25,249 nt of DNA, taken from positions 1 to 25,249 of IMG/VR virus record IMGVR_UViG_3300032240_001148; one strand, written 5' to 3'. This document shows positions 8,733-17,306 of the stretch, piece by piece. How positions within the stretch are numbered: the stretch's first letter is position 1; each line of letters opens with the position of its first letter. Source of the stretch: a virus. The position numbers and the translations under genes were made by a program. The notes under the pieces were generated by a model. That model ran no database searches. It saw nothing but the letters and a program-made list of their open reading frames with translations, and was not told the origin of the DNA.

Positions 8733-8740
8733 GATAAATA
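8733..8740 (+). promoter_or_regulatory. Late promoter-like octamer GATAAATA before gp8
   Basis: This octamer sits in the 22-nt gap between the fibre-like gene and gp8, with 7 nt between it and the ATG at 8748. It matches the NATAAATA form of the late promoter reported for T4-like cyanophages. No Shine-Dalgarno sequence is visible in the gap. The 20 bases 8734-8753 recur exactly at 24727-24746. Confidence 0.55.
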
Positions 8741-8747
8741 AAACACT

Positions 8748-10289
8748 ATGTCAAATTATACTTCAAAGAAGTTGGCGTTTAATAATGCCGAACAGTTTAG
8801 AGAATCGTTCTTTGAACCAGCGCCTGCTACATTAGGATATATCTTTATTGGTAATTCTGTTTCATGGCCAAATGAAGATGCGCCTGATGCAACAGGAGAT
8901 ACCGTTGCAAATGAAAAGTCTATTTGGGATAACATGTATGCGGGTAAAAAAATTACTGGTAATGATGTTGAATTAGTTATTCCAAGAATCAATTGGACTT
9001 CAGGAACAAAGTATCAACAGTATGATGACCTTGCAGATTTATCAACAATGGTTACTGCAAATACAATTGGTCCAATTTATACCTTAAATACTGAAAGAAA
9101 TGTTTATTTGTGTCTATCAAATAGTGTATCTTCAAACTCAACAGTAGAACCATCAGGTAAAAATTTAAATGCTAATGGAATTATTCAAACTGCTGATGGG
9201 TATGTTTGGAAATATTTGTATAACATTCGTCCTTCAAATAAATTCTATACAAATAATTGGATTCCTGCACCAGTATCAACTGCAAAATTAGACTTTGACA
9301 CTTCTCCAGTTATTTCAGTTGATGGTGAAATAACATCTATTGTTGTTACAAATACTGGTTCTGGATATATTCATAGTACAATTACTTTGAGTGCTTTTGC
9401 CACAGGATGTACAACTCTTTATCTTGCCAATACTAATAATTTATCTGCTAATATGTCAATTAGTGGAACAGGTATTGCAACAGGAACATATATTACGAAT
9501 GTGGATATAGTAAATACTACGATTGGTCTTTCTACTGCAACAACCTCAACGGGTGGTGGTACTGGTAATAATGCCACAGTTACTTCTAGAGTCTACATTC
9601 AAGGTGATGGTATTGGTGCAATTGCCACATCGTCATTAACAGGAAATACCATCACTAAGATTACTGTAAATTCTTATGGTAAATCTTACTCAAGAGCCAA
9701 TGTGACAATTTTTGGAACAGGTACTGGATCTACTGCTCGTGCCGTTTTACCACCTAAATATGGCCACGGTTATAATGCAGCTAAAGAATTAGGCGCATCT
9801 AATGTGATGATAGCAATGAGAATTGGTGAAGTAGATTCCACAGAAGGTGGAATAATTTCTGCAAATACATCATTCAGACAATACGGCTTTCTAAGAGACC
9901 CGTATAAATATGGTGAGACAACACCGGCAGTAACATCAACCGCAAATACTGTATTTTCGCAAACAACTGATTTAACAGTTGTGGCTGGTTCGGCATACAA
10001 TTTAAATGAATTCGTATATCAAGGACCATCAATTAGCGCATCTACATTTAGTGGTTATGTTCATGCATATGATACAAACTTAGTTAGATTAACACAAGTA
10101 AAAGGTTCAGTTTCAATAGGTAGTCCTTTAAAAGGTACTGCCACAAATCCTTCGGGTAGAACAGTTGTGACATATAATTCACCCGAATACGAACCCTATA
10201 CAGGCGACATTTTATATGAAGAAAATATTGTTAAAGTTGACAGAACAGATGGACAAGCTGAGAATCTCAAGTTTGTCATACAATTTTAG
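8748..10289 (+). CDS. 8: Baseplate wedge protein gp8
   Basis: This 513-aa protein is of the gp8 family, the wedge component that joins gp7 and gp10 in T4. The N-terminus is typical of marine T4-like gp8: AFNNAEQFRESFFEP, ATLGYIFIGN, then NDVELVIPRINWTSG and ADGYVWKYLYNIRPSNKF. So is the segment PPKYGHGYNAAKELGASNVM (about 337-356), followed by RIGEVDSTEGG. It is much longer than T4 gp8 (334 aa). The extra length is largely a glycine/tyrosine beta module at about 194-335 that itself seems split by another module. The C-terminus (GDILYEENIVKVDRTDGQAE, ending NLKFVIQF) resembles the closing strand of gp8. A late-promoter octamer precedes it and the giant DUF4815-type gene follows after 8 nt. Confidence 0.92.
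   Translation: MSNYTSKKLAFNNAEQFRESFFEPAPATLGYIFIGNSVSWPNEDAPDATGDTVANEKSIWDNMYAGKKITGNDVELVIPRINWTSGTKYQQYDDLADLSTMVTANTIGPIYTLNTERNVYLCLSNSVSSNSTVEPSGKNLNANGIIQTADGYVWKYLYNIRPSNKFYTNNWIPAPVSTAKLDFDTSPVISVDGEITSIVVTNTGSGYIHSTITLSAFATGCTTLYLANTNNLSANMSISGTGIATGTYITNVDIVNTTIGLSTATTSTGGGTGNNATVTSRVYIQGDGIGAIATSSLTGNTITKITVNSYGKSYSRANVTIFGTGTGSTARAVLPPKYGHGYNAAKELGASNVMIAMRIGEVDSTEGGIISANTSFRQYGFLRDPYKYGETTPAVTSTANTVFSQTTDLTVVAGSAYNLNEFVYQGPSISASTFSGYVHAYDTNLVRLTQVKGSVSIGSPLKGTATNPSGRTVVTYNSPEYEPYTGDILYEENIVKVDRTDGQAENLKFVIQF
9328..9750 (+). repeat. Split glycine/tyrosine beta module inside gp8
   Basis: The first half reads EITSIVVTNTGSGY, then STITLS. The second half reads GDGIGAIATSSLTGNTITKI, then SYGKSYSRANVTIFGTGTGS. 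Between them lies a different segment (TTLYLANTNNLSANMSISGTG, ITNVDIVNTTIGLSTATT) that fits a separate small beta module. Joining the halves gives the uninterrupted pattern seen in gp6. Boundaries are approximate. Confidence 0.6.
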
Positions 10290-10297
10290 GGAAATTC

Positions 10298-13200
10298 ATG
10301 GCTCTTGATACAAATTTTAATGTAAATCCATATTATGATGATTTCGATGAGGACAAGAAGTTTCTTCGTGTCCTTTTTAAACCTGGTTATGCCGTACAAG
10401 CTCGTGAGTTAACTCAGCTTCAAACTATATTACAGAAACAATCTGACCGTTTTGGTTCTGCTGCTTATAAAAATGGTAGCGTTGTTACTGGTGCGGAAAC
10501 TTTTACGCAAGATGCAACCTATATTAAATTAAATGCATCTTATCTTGGTACAGACATTGTTGCCAATAATTTTATTGGAATGACAATTCTTTCCAATGAT
10601 GAATCAAAAAGAGCAGAAGTAATCAAAGTATATCCTGCGGATTTGGCTACTGGTGATCCAATCACGTTGATGGTTAAACAATTATATGGTGATACATTTG
10701 CATCTTCTGATGTAATTAAAACAAATGAAATTTCACCATATTATGCTCAAATTTCCACTGGTGGCGTAGGCACAGGGCAAATATTTTCTGTTACTGAAGG
10801 CATATTTTACTATGAAGGTTTTTTCATTAAAACCAATAAACAAACTATTGCAACTTCAAAGTATGATAACATTACTACAAATGCAAGAATTGGTTTTGAA
10901 ATTGAAGAAACACTAATAAGTTCTTCAACTGATACAAGTCTTTTAGACCCAGCTCAAGACGCATCAAACTATCAAGCACCAGGTGCTGATAGATATAAAA
11001 TTGAATTGGTTCTTGCAACAAGAGCTTTAGATTCTACAGACACTAAAAAATTCATTGAAATAAGCAGAACTGTTGCTGGTCAATCTACCAGAACGGCAGA
11101 TACGGGTGTTGCTGCAATTATTGAAGATGAATTGGCAAGAAGAACATATGATGAATCTGGTAACTATACAGTAAGACCATTCATACTTTCATTACAAACA
11201 AATGCCGCCAATAGTGCGAACATGGATATTATTTTATCTCCAGGTAAAGCATATGTTTATGGTTATGAATATGGTACTAGTTCACCAACTACAATTACAA
11301 TTGATAAACCAAGAACAACTTCTAATGTCAATAACAAAAGAATAACTGGTGATTATGGTAACTTTATCTATACAACCGGTCATATTGGTAGTTGGCCTAT
11401 TAATCATTTGGCAACTGTAGATTTGCATACTGTTCCAAATGCATCAATTAATGTAACATCAACTGCATCAATTTCAAATACAAAAATTGGTACTGCAAGA
11501 ATTAAATCTATTGCATTTGATTCTTCTTCAAATACTGCCAATTCATCAACATATACATACAAAACATTTTTGTTTGATGTTAATGTTAATAATTCAATCA
11601 CTGGTAATGTAAATACATATACCACAGGCACTTCAACAATTGTAAGTATTGGTAATACAACTGCGGGTCAAGTATATTCTACTGTTGATAACGCATATAA
11701 AGGTGCAAAACTTAGAATTACTGCCGGACCAGGTACTGGTGAAGCACCTAAATTTATTACATCACATACTGGCGCAAGTGGCAACTTAACACTTGCATCC
11801 GCATTTACTGCTACACTAAACTCACAATCTAAATTCTCAATTGATTTCGAATTTAATGATGCCGATTCTTTGGCAACATTTAGTGGTACTACAAAAATTA
11901 ATGCTGCCACAATTGATAATCGTTCAAAAGATTTAACATCAACATATGTTGATGCATTTATTTCCGATTCATCATATGAACCATTAATATTCCCAATTGG
12001 CCAAGCATATGTTACACCAGGCACAATTGCAGATTTCTCATACACATATAGAAGACTGTTTGAAAATGTCTCATTCTCAGGTGTAGGTGCGACTGTAGAT
12101 TCAACTGCATTGACTGTTGAATCTGGTGCTAATTTATCTTCTGCTGTAACAGATTCTAGTAAATTGGAAAAGTACCAAGTTGTTGTTACTAGTGTTGGTA
12201 CTTCACCATACACATTATATCAAACTGTTCCTGTTGCTAATGTTACCACAATTAACACTACAACTAGAACATTGACTGTTGCTGTCGCAAATAATATGAC
12301 TGCCAACATTACTGCCACAATTGATTATTCATTGTTGTCTGGTAGTCCTGCAAAAACTAAAACACTTGTTAACCCATCATCAACTATTCAAACTACTTCT
12401 GGTGAAGTAATTAATTCTAGTGGTGTTATTGTCTATGCAGCAAGTGGCCAAACAACAATTCAAGCTAATAATATTATTAGAACACCCGATATATTACAAT
12501 CATTGTATGTGCCTGATGTTATTGAATTAATTTCTGTTTATGATTTTAATGGCGGTGCCGTTGCTAATACAGGATATACTGATGTAACTTACAAGTATGC
12601 ATTAGAAACTGGCCAAAAAGATTCTTTCTATGACCACTCTTCAATTAAATTGAAGCCTGGTTATTCTGCGCCAGTTGGTCCTATTGTTGTTCGTTACAAG
12701 GCATACTCATCAACTTCTGGTGGTGGTTTCTTTAGTGCAGATTCTTATCCAACATATGGAACAATACCAACATATGCAACTAAGAGTTCTGGTATTACAT
12801 ACTATCTCCGTGATTGTTTAGATTTTAGACCAGTTCGTAAAGCGGCAACTGCTGCTATAGGAACAGCAGTAGTATTTGATGTTAGTCCATCAACATATGG
12901 TCCAAAAATTCCAAAATATGGTTCTGACATTTTGTTAGATTTCTCATATTATTTGCCTAGAATTGACAAACTTGTATTGAACAAAAACAAATATTTTGAA
13001 GTGGTCAAAGGCATACCAGCAGTAAATCCTATTGTACCTAGTGATAAACAAGACACAATGAATCTGTATATGTTGACAGAACCTGCATATGTGGCAAACA
13101 CATCGGATGTTTCTGTAACATATTTTAATAATCGCCGTTATACGATGCGAGATATTGGTGCGTTGGATTCAAGAATTAGTAACCTTGAATATTATACATC

Positions 13201-16200
13201 ATTGTCTCTACTTGAACAAGATGCAATTAATATGCAAGATTCAACAACCACTTATTCTCCAAATCTACAAAGATTTAAGAATGGTATTGTTGTTGATTCA
13301 TTCAAAGGCCATTCTGTTGCTGATGTGACTGCAATTGATTATGCGGCATCTATTGATGTAACTAAACAAGAACTTCGTCCAACATTTAATATTACAAGTA
13401 GAGCATTAAATTTTGATTCAAGCAATTCTTCAAATTATTTAACAACTGGTCCATTTGTTACTGTTACTGCATCAAACACAGCTTTTGTTGACCAAAAATT
13501 AGCATCAAAATCTTTAAATATTAATCCATTCAATGTGGTTAATTACATTGGTAAAATTACTTTAAATCCACCTTCTGATACTTGGGTTGATATAACTAAA
13601 AAACCTGATGTAACTGTTAATCTAGGTGGTGATAAAGATGCATGGGCATTAATTGACCAAGTTGTTAATAATTCAGCATTTACATATGAATGGGGTTCAT
13701 GGCAAACAGTTTGGAGTGGATCGACTACTAGTACCGAAATGATTGGTAACGGTGCTATCAGTTGGGCTCAATTAGCGGGCGTAGCAGGTAATGCTATAAA
13801 AACCACAACAACTACTACACAATCTCAAACTCGTAGTGGTATAAAATCACAAATTGTTCCAGAAACAATTACCAAATCTATTGGCGACCGTGTGGTTGAT
13901 GTTTCTATTATACCTTACATGAGAGCAAAATCAGTATTATTTGTTGGTACTGATTTTAAACCAGACACGGTAATGTATCCATTTTTTGATGGAACACCTG
14001 TTGAACAATATACAGTTCGTGCAAACAAATTTATTCTTGCACAAAACAAATTAACATATAGAACATCGGTTGGAAATGAAGAATCTGTTACCATTTATAA
14101 CAATGGAACTTCTTCATCTCTTGGTACTGGAGTTGTTGTTAAATCATCAAATAATTCGGTATTTGTTGTAAACCTTACTCCAATTTCTGCATTTAATGTT
14201 GCGAGTGCCAATTTAATTGGTTCTTCAACAGGTTCAAGTGTAAGAATTTCTGGATATGAACACTACTCTGGATTTGCAAATACCGCATCTTCTAACACAA
14301 TTAGATTAGCTATTGATGCCACTGGTGCTAATAATGAAATATTATACGGCAATACATCTGGTAGTAACATCATTAGTATTGTTGCAGGCACTGGTGCAGG
14401 CCAACAAAGAACAATTAGTTCATATGTTGCATCAACAAGAACGGTAACCGTTTCTTCTACATGGACAACAACACCAGATAACACCTCTGTTTACTCAATT
14501 GGTCGTTTAACAACAACTCGTTTTGGAGATGTTGCAGGTATTTTTAATATTCCTGCATCTATTTTCCGTGTAGGTGAAAAACAATTCCGTTTAATTGATA
14601 GTTCAACTGGTGATATTCCAAGTTCATCTACAAACGGTGATGCATCTTTCTTTGCACAAGGTCTTTTAGAAACAACTGAAAACACTATCGTTTCTACAAT
14701 CCAACCCACCATTCAAAGAACATCTGTTGGTGACACCAGAGTAACTAGTACAACAAGTACCATCACAACTCCTATTGCAGGATGGTGGGATCCACTTGCA
14801 CAAACATTCCTAATTTCACCTGCACAATATTCACAAGGTTTGTTTATTGAAAAAGTTCGTGTTTGTTTTAAATCAAAACATGATTCTTCACCAGTAACAT
14901 TACAATTAAGACCAGTTGTTAATGGATATCCATCTTCAACAACAGTTTACCCATATGGATCCGTTACTCTGACTCCAGATAAAGTTAATGTAACTGATTC
15001 TCCAAGTTTGGATGATGCAACAAAATATACAGATTTCGTATTTGATGCACCTGTTTACATGTTGCCTGGAGAACACACATTTGTTCTTCTTTCAAATTCA
15101 AATGGATATGAAGCATATGCGGCTGAAATGGGTAAATTAGATTTGGTAACAAATTTACAAATCTCTGAACAACCATATGGTGGTTCTCTATTCAAATCTC
15201 AAAATGGTTCTACATGGACTGCTGACCAGAATATAGATATGATGTTCAGATTGTATCGTAAAGATTTCAGTACTTCTACAACAGCTACAGTAAAATTCTT
15301 AGTTGATAAACCAAGTTCAAATGTTGTGTTTGATTTGTTAAATTTAACTACATCTCAAATTGCATTGGCAAATACTACCGTAAATTACTCTTTCTTATCA
15401 GAAAAAATAACAGGTGGCACAACAGATTATTACAGTATCAATTCAAATGAAGATTATGCAATGACTGAAGGCAGTGGTCGTAGAGTATTAAATCCTACAT
15501 CAGGAAATAATACATTCATACTTAAAGCGACAATGACAACAAATAATCCACACATTTCTCCTGTGATTGACACAACAAGATTTGGTGGTTTGTTTGTTGA
15601 AAACATTATCAATTCATTACCTTTATTGAATACTGGATTCTCCATTACTACTTCTGGTTCTGGTTACACAGGAAATACTTCTGTAACCATTTCAGGTGGC
15701 GGTGGTTCAGGCGCAAATGCATATGCAGTCGCCAACGTAACAACTGGAAACATTACAAGTATCGTTGTTGATATTGGTGGTACAGGCTATACTACATCTC
15801 CAACTATTACGATATCTGCACCTCCCGTAACAGGCGGTAACACAACTTCTGTTGTTGTTTATAATGGTGAAGATAAGAAATCTGGTGGTAATTCAGTAAC
15901 TAGATATATGACACGCCGTGTAACATTAAATGATGGATTTGATTCTGGTGATTTGCGTGTATACTTAACTGGATACAAACCATCAGGTTCTAACATTTAC
16001 GTTTATTACAAGATTCTTTCTCGTTCCGACTCAGATACTTTTGATAGCAAAAATTATCAATTGATGACTGAAATTGGAAATGGAAACTTTGTTTCTTTGG
16101 CCAAAAATGATTACCGTGAATTAGTTTTTGCGCCAGGTATTTCTGGTGCTGCAAATAACTCAGTTACATATACTACTGACACATCATCATTTAATTCATT

Positions 16201-16297
16201 TAAAACTTTTGCTATTAAGATTGTAATGTCTGGTACAAATACAACTGATGTGCCTAAAGTTCGTGATGTTCGTGCAGTTGCTTTACCGGCAGTATAA
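10298..16297 (+). CDS. Giant DUF4815-type virion protein downstream of gp8
   Basis: This 1999-aa protein begins NVNPYYDDFDEDKKFLRVLF, GYAVQARELTQLQTILQKQS and RFGSAAYKNGSVVTGAETF, the pattern of the DUF4815 family of large structural proteins next to gp8 in marine T4-like phages. By position it may do the job of T4 gp9/gp10 (fibre attachment and peripheral baseplate), but that is inference. Visible internal structure includes an AGPGTGEAPKFITSHTG-type module near 474, a related AGTGAGQQRTISSY module near 1361 and a glycine/tyrosine beta module near 1781-1848. A conserved-looking island (NNRRYTMRDIGALDSRISNL, EYYTSLSLLEQDAINMQDS) lies near 945-985 and another (AGWWDPLAQTFLISPAQYSQ) near 1495. 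The start follows TAGGGAAA with good spacing. The frame is open throughout and I see no frameshift. It is the largest gene in the window. Confidence 0.8.
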   Translation: MALDTNFNVNPYYDDFDEDKKFLRVLFKPGYAVQARELTQLQTILQKQSDRFGSAAYKNGSVVTGAETFTQDATYIKLNASYLGTDIVANNFIGMTILSNDESKRAEVIKVYPADLATGDPITLMVKQLYGDTFASSDVIKTNEISPYYAQISTGGVGTGQIFSVTEGIFYYEGFFIKTNKQTIATSKYDNITTNARIGFEIEETLISSSTDTSLLDPAQDASNYQAPGADRYKIELVLATRALDSTDTKKFIEISRTVAGQSTRTADTGVAAIIEDELARRTYDESGNYTVRPFILSLQTNAANSANMDIILSPGKAYVYGYEYGTSSPTTITIDKPRTTSNVNNKRITGDYGNFIYTTGHIGSWPINHLATVDLHTVPNASINVTSTASISNTKIGTARIKSIAFDSSSNTANSSTYTYKTFLFDVNVNNSITGNVNTYTTGTSTIVSIGNTTAGQVYSTVDNAYKGAKLRITAGPGTGEAPKFITSHTGASGNLTLASAFTATLNSQSKFSIDFEFNDADSLATFSGTTKINAATIDNRSKDLTSTYVDAFISDSSYEPLIFPIGQAYVTPGTIADFSYTYRRLFENVSFSGVGATVDSTALTVESGANLSSAVTDSSKLEKYQVVVTSVGTSPYTLYQTVPVANVTTINTTTRTLTVAVANNMTANITATIDYSLLSGSPAKTKTLVNPSSTIQTTSGEVINSSGVIVYAASGQTTIQANNIIRTPDILQSLYVPDVIELISVYDFNGGAVANTGYTDVTYKYALETGQKDSFYDHSSIKLKPGYSAPVGPIVVRYKAYSSTSGGGFFSADSYPTYGTIPTYATKSSGITYYLRDCLDFRPVRKAATAAIGTAVVFDVSPSTYGPKIPKYGSDILLDFSYYLPRIDKLVLNKNKYFEVVKGIPAVNPIVPSDKQDTMNLYMLTEPAYVANTSDVSVTYFNNRRYTMRDIGALDSRISNLEYYTSLSLLEQDAINMQDSTTTYSPNLQRFKNGIVVDSFKGHSVADVTAIDYAASIDVTKQELRPTFNITSRALNFDSSNSSNYLTTGPFVTVTASNTAFVDQKLASKSLNINPFNVVNYIGKITLNPPSDTWVDITKKPDVTVNLGGDKDAWALIDQVVNNSAFTYEWGSWQTVWSGSTTSTEMIGNGAISWAQLAGVAGNAIKTTTTTTQSQTRSGIKSQIVPETITKSIGDRVVDVSIIPYMRAKSVLFVGTDFKPDTVMYPFFDGTPVEQYTVRANKFILAQNKLTYRTSVGNEESVTIYNNGTSSSLGTGVVVKSSNNSVFVVNLTPISAFNVASANLIGSSTGSSVRISGYEHYSGFANTASSNTIRLAIDATGANNEILYGNTSGSNIISIVAGTGAGQQRTISSYVASTRTVTVSSTWTTTPDNTSVYSIGRLTTTRFGDVAGIFNIPASIFRVGEKQFRLIDSSTGDIPSSSTNGDASFFAQGLLETTENTIVSTIQPTIQRTSVGDTRVTSTTSTITTPIAGWWDPLAQTFLISPAQYSQGLFIEKVRVCFKSKHDSSPVTLQLRPVVNGYPSSTTVYPYGSVTLTPDKVNVTDSPSLDDATKYTDFVFDAPVYMLPGEHTFVLLSNSNGYEAYAAEMGKLDLVTNLQISEQPYGGSLFKSQNGSTWTADQNIDMMFRLYRKDFSTSTTATVKFLVDKPSSNVVFDLLNLTTSQIALANTTVNYSFLSEKITGGTTDYYSINSNEDYAMTEGSGRRVLNPTSGNNTFILKATMTTNNPHISPVIDTTRFGGLFVENIINSLPLLNTGFSITTSGSGYTGNTSVTISGGGGSGANAYAVANVTTGNITSIVVDIGGTGYTTSPTITISAPPVTGGNTTSVVVYNGEDKKSGGNSVTRYMTRRVTLNDGFDSGDLRVYLTGYKPSGSNIYVYYKILSRSDSDTFDSKNYQLMTEIGNGNFVSLAKNDYRELVFAPGISGAANNSVTYTTDTSSFNSFKTFAIKIVMSGTNTTDVPKVRDVRAVALPAV
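15640..15840 (+). repeat. Glycine/tyrosine beta module inside the DUF4815-type protein
   Basis: Residues about 1781-1848 read ITTSGSGYTGNTSVTISGG, GGSGANAYAVANVTTGNITS and IVVDIGGTGYTTSPTITIS. This is the cleanest uninterrupted copy of the module found in gp6, the gp7-like protein and gp8. It sits between two otherwise unrelated regions, as an inserted domain would. Confidence 0.7.
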
Positions 16298-16298
16298 T

Positions 16299-16541
16299 AT
16301 GAATAATAATTTAGTTCAAGTAGAAGATGCGCCGTTTGTTCGGGATATCCATTCTAAAGCTATTCTAAATACTGATATAGTTGGATTGCAAAATTATTAT
16401 GTACAAAGAGATTTGTATAAAAAAGAACAAGCAGAAAAACTGCAAGCGAGTAATCGTTTAACAAAACTAGAAGAAGACATGTCTGAAATTAAAACGATGT
16501 TGCGACACTTAGTCTCAAAGGAAATGAGTAATGGCAGCTAA
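16299..16541 (+). CDS. Small conserved coiled-coil protein of the baseplate/fibre cluster
   Basis: This 80-aa protein has an ATG one base after the DUF4815-type stop codon; upstream alternative starts would overlap that gene and are not needed. The N-terminal half (VQVEDAPFVRDIHSKAILNT) has the shape of a short protein often found among structural genes of marine T4-like phages. The C-terminal half (about 40-72: RDLYKKEQAEKLQASNRL, then KLEEDMSEIKTMLRHLV) is a heptad-like charged helix, probably an oligomeric coiled coil. The last 11 bases overlap the next fibre gene, which suggests coupled expression. Its function is not known to me. A small virion or assembly factor linked to the neighbouring fibre protein is an inference from position. 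Confidence 0.75.
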   Translation: MNNNLVQVEDAPFVRDIHSKAILNTDIVGLQNYYVQRDLYKKEQAEKLQASNRLTKLEEDMSEIKTMLRHLVSKEMSNGS

Positions 16542-17268
16542 TACAATTAGTCAATTAACAACTGCCAATACCTTCCAACATTGGCTGACTGCAACACAGT
16601 CATTAATCGGAACTGCCAATACTCTTACCAATGGTAATGGTAATACATTCTATGCAAACACACGACTTGAAGTTGGTGGTACAGGCGCATCATTAAATGT
16701 TGTAACAAGTGCATTTATTAACAGTTTATATTCCAACGCAATTAACACAGGTAGTTTAATTGTAACAGGTAATATTGCACAAGCAAATGTAACCGACACA
16801 TTGAAAGTAGGAAATGACGCCTACATATATGATACATTGACTGTTTACGGAACAGCAACAATGAATACCAACCTGAATGTGGTTGGTAATGCAAACATTA
16901 CTGGTGACTTGAATGTTACTGGCAATATCAATTTAGATTCAATTGGATTTGATGACTTAAATGTTTCAGGTTCTGGTGCATTTGGTAACAACTTAACTGT
17001 TACTGGAATAAGTACACTAAGTAATGTAACAATCACTGGTAATGTATCTACTTTAAATGTTACAAGTAATACAATAACTCAAAATTTAACTGTTGGTCGA
17101 GTTTCAACTTTTACAGGTAATATAACTTCACAGAATGTAGTAGTCCAACAAACTTTAACTGCAAATATACTGGCAGGTAATGCCAATACTGCAATTTATA
17201 ATGCAATTGCTAATGCAACAATAGATGTGGCCGCAACCGCTTTAGCCTTCTCAATTGCTTTAGGGTGA
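16531..17268 (+). CDS. Tail fibre-like beta-repeat protein
   Basis: This 245-aa protein has an N-terminus (NTISQLTTANTFQHWLTATQ, SLIGTANTL) like that of fibre proteins in marine T4-like phages, where such a segment is thought to anchor to the baseplate. From about residue 75 on it is a run of Asn/Thr/Gly/Val repeats of the type NLNVVGNANITGDLNVTGNI, continuing to about 215, which would build a beta-helical shaft. The C-terminus (AIYNAIANATIDVAATALAF) is short and Ala-rich rather than a lectin-like head. It may therefore be a connector needing a separate tip, and the genes that follow could supply such tips. The ATG overlaps the preceding small gene by 11 nt and is preceded by AAGGAAATGAG. The stop codon (17266-17268) abuts a late promoter octamer. 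Confidence 0.75.
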   Translation: MAANTISQLTTANTFQHWLTATQSLIGTANTLTNGNGNTFYANTRLEVGGTGASLNVVTSAFINSLYSNAINTGSLIVTGNIAQANVTDTLKVGNDAYIYDTLTVYGTATMNTNLNVVGNANITGDLNVTGNINLDSIGFDDLNVSGSGAFGNNLTVTGISTLSNVTITGNVSTLNVTSNTITQNLTVGRVSTFTGNITSQNVVVQQTLTANILAGNANTAIYNAIANATIDVAATALAFSIALG

Positions 17269-17276
17269 TATAAATA
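17269..17276 (+). promoter_or_regulatory. Late promoter octamer TATAAATA (first of a tandem pair)
   Basis: An exact octamer starts at the base right after the stop codon of the beta-repeat fibre gene, 30 nt upstream of the next ATG. With the second copy at 17281 it marks the border between the baseplate block and the adhesin array. Confidence 0.7.
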
Positions 17277-17280
17277 AAGA

Positions 17281-17288
17281 TATAAATA
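17281..17288 (+). promoter_or_regulatory. Late promoter octamer TATAAATA (second of a tandem pair)
   Basis: This is a second exact octamer, its start 12 nt after that of the first and leaving 18 nt before the ATG at 17307. Predicted transcripts would have a short leader containing the CAAGGA ribosome-binding site at 17295-17300. This is unlike the other late elements here, which lie almost on the start codon. Confidence 0.7.
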
Positions 17289-17306
17289 GGATATCAAGGA
17301 AAATAA

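Noticed and set aside
9903-9910. Exact TATAAATA octamer inside gp8
   Set aside because: It falls in the middle of the coding frame (codons for PYKYG) with no gene start nearby; a chance match in AT-rich coding DNA is more likely.
11668-12213. 181-codon open frame on the - strand
   Set aside because: It lies wholly inside the DUF4815-type gene, has no ribosome-binding site or neighbours on that strand, and its Val/Leu/Ala-rich translation is what the complement of Asn/Thr/Ser-rich coding DNA gives.
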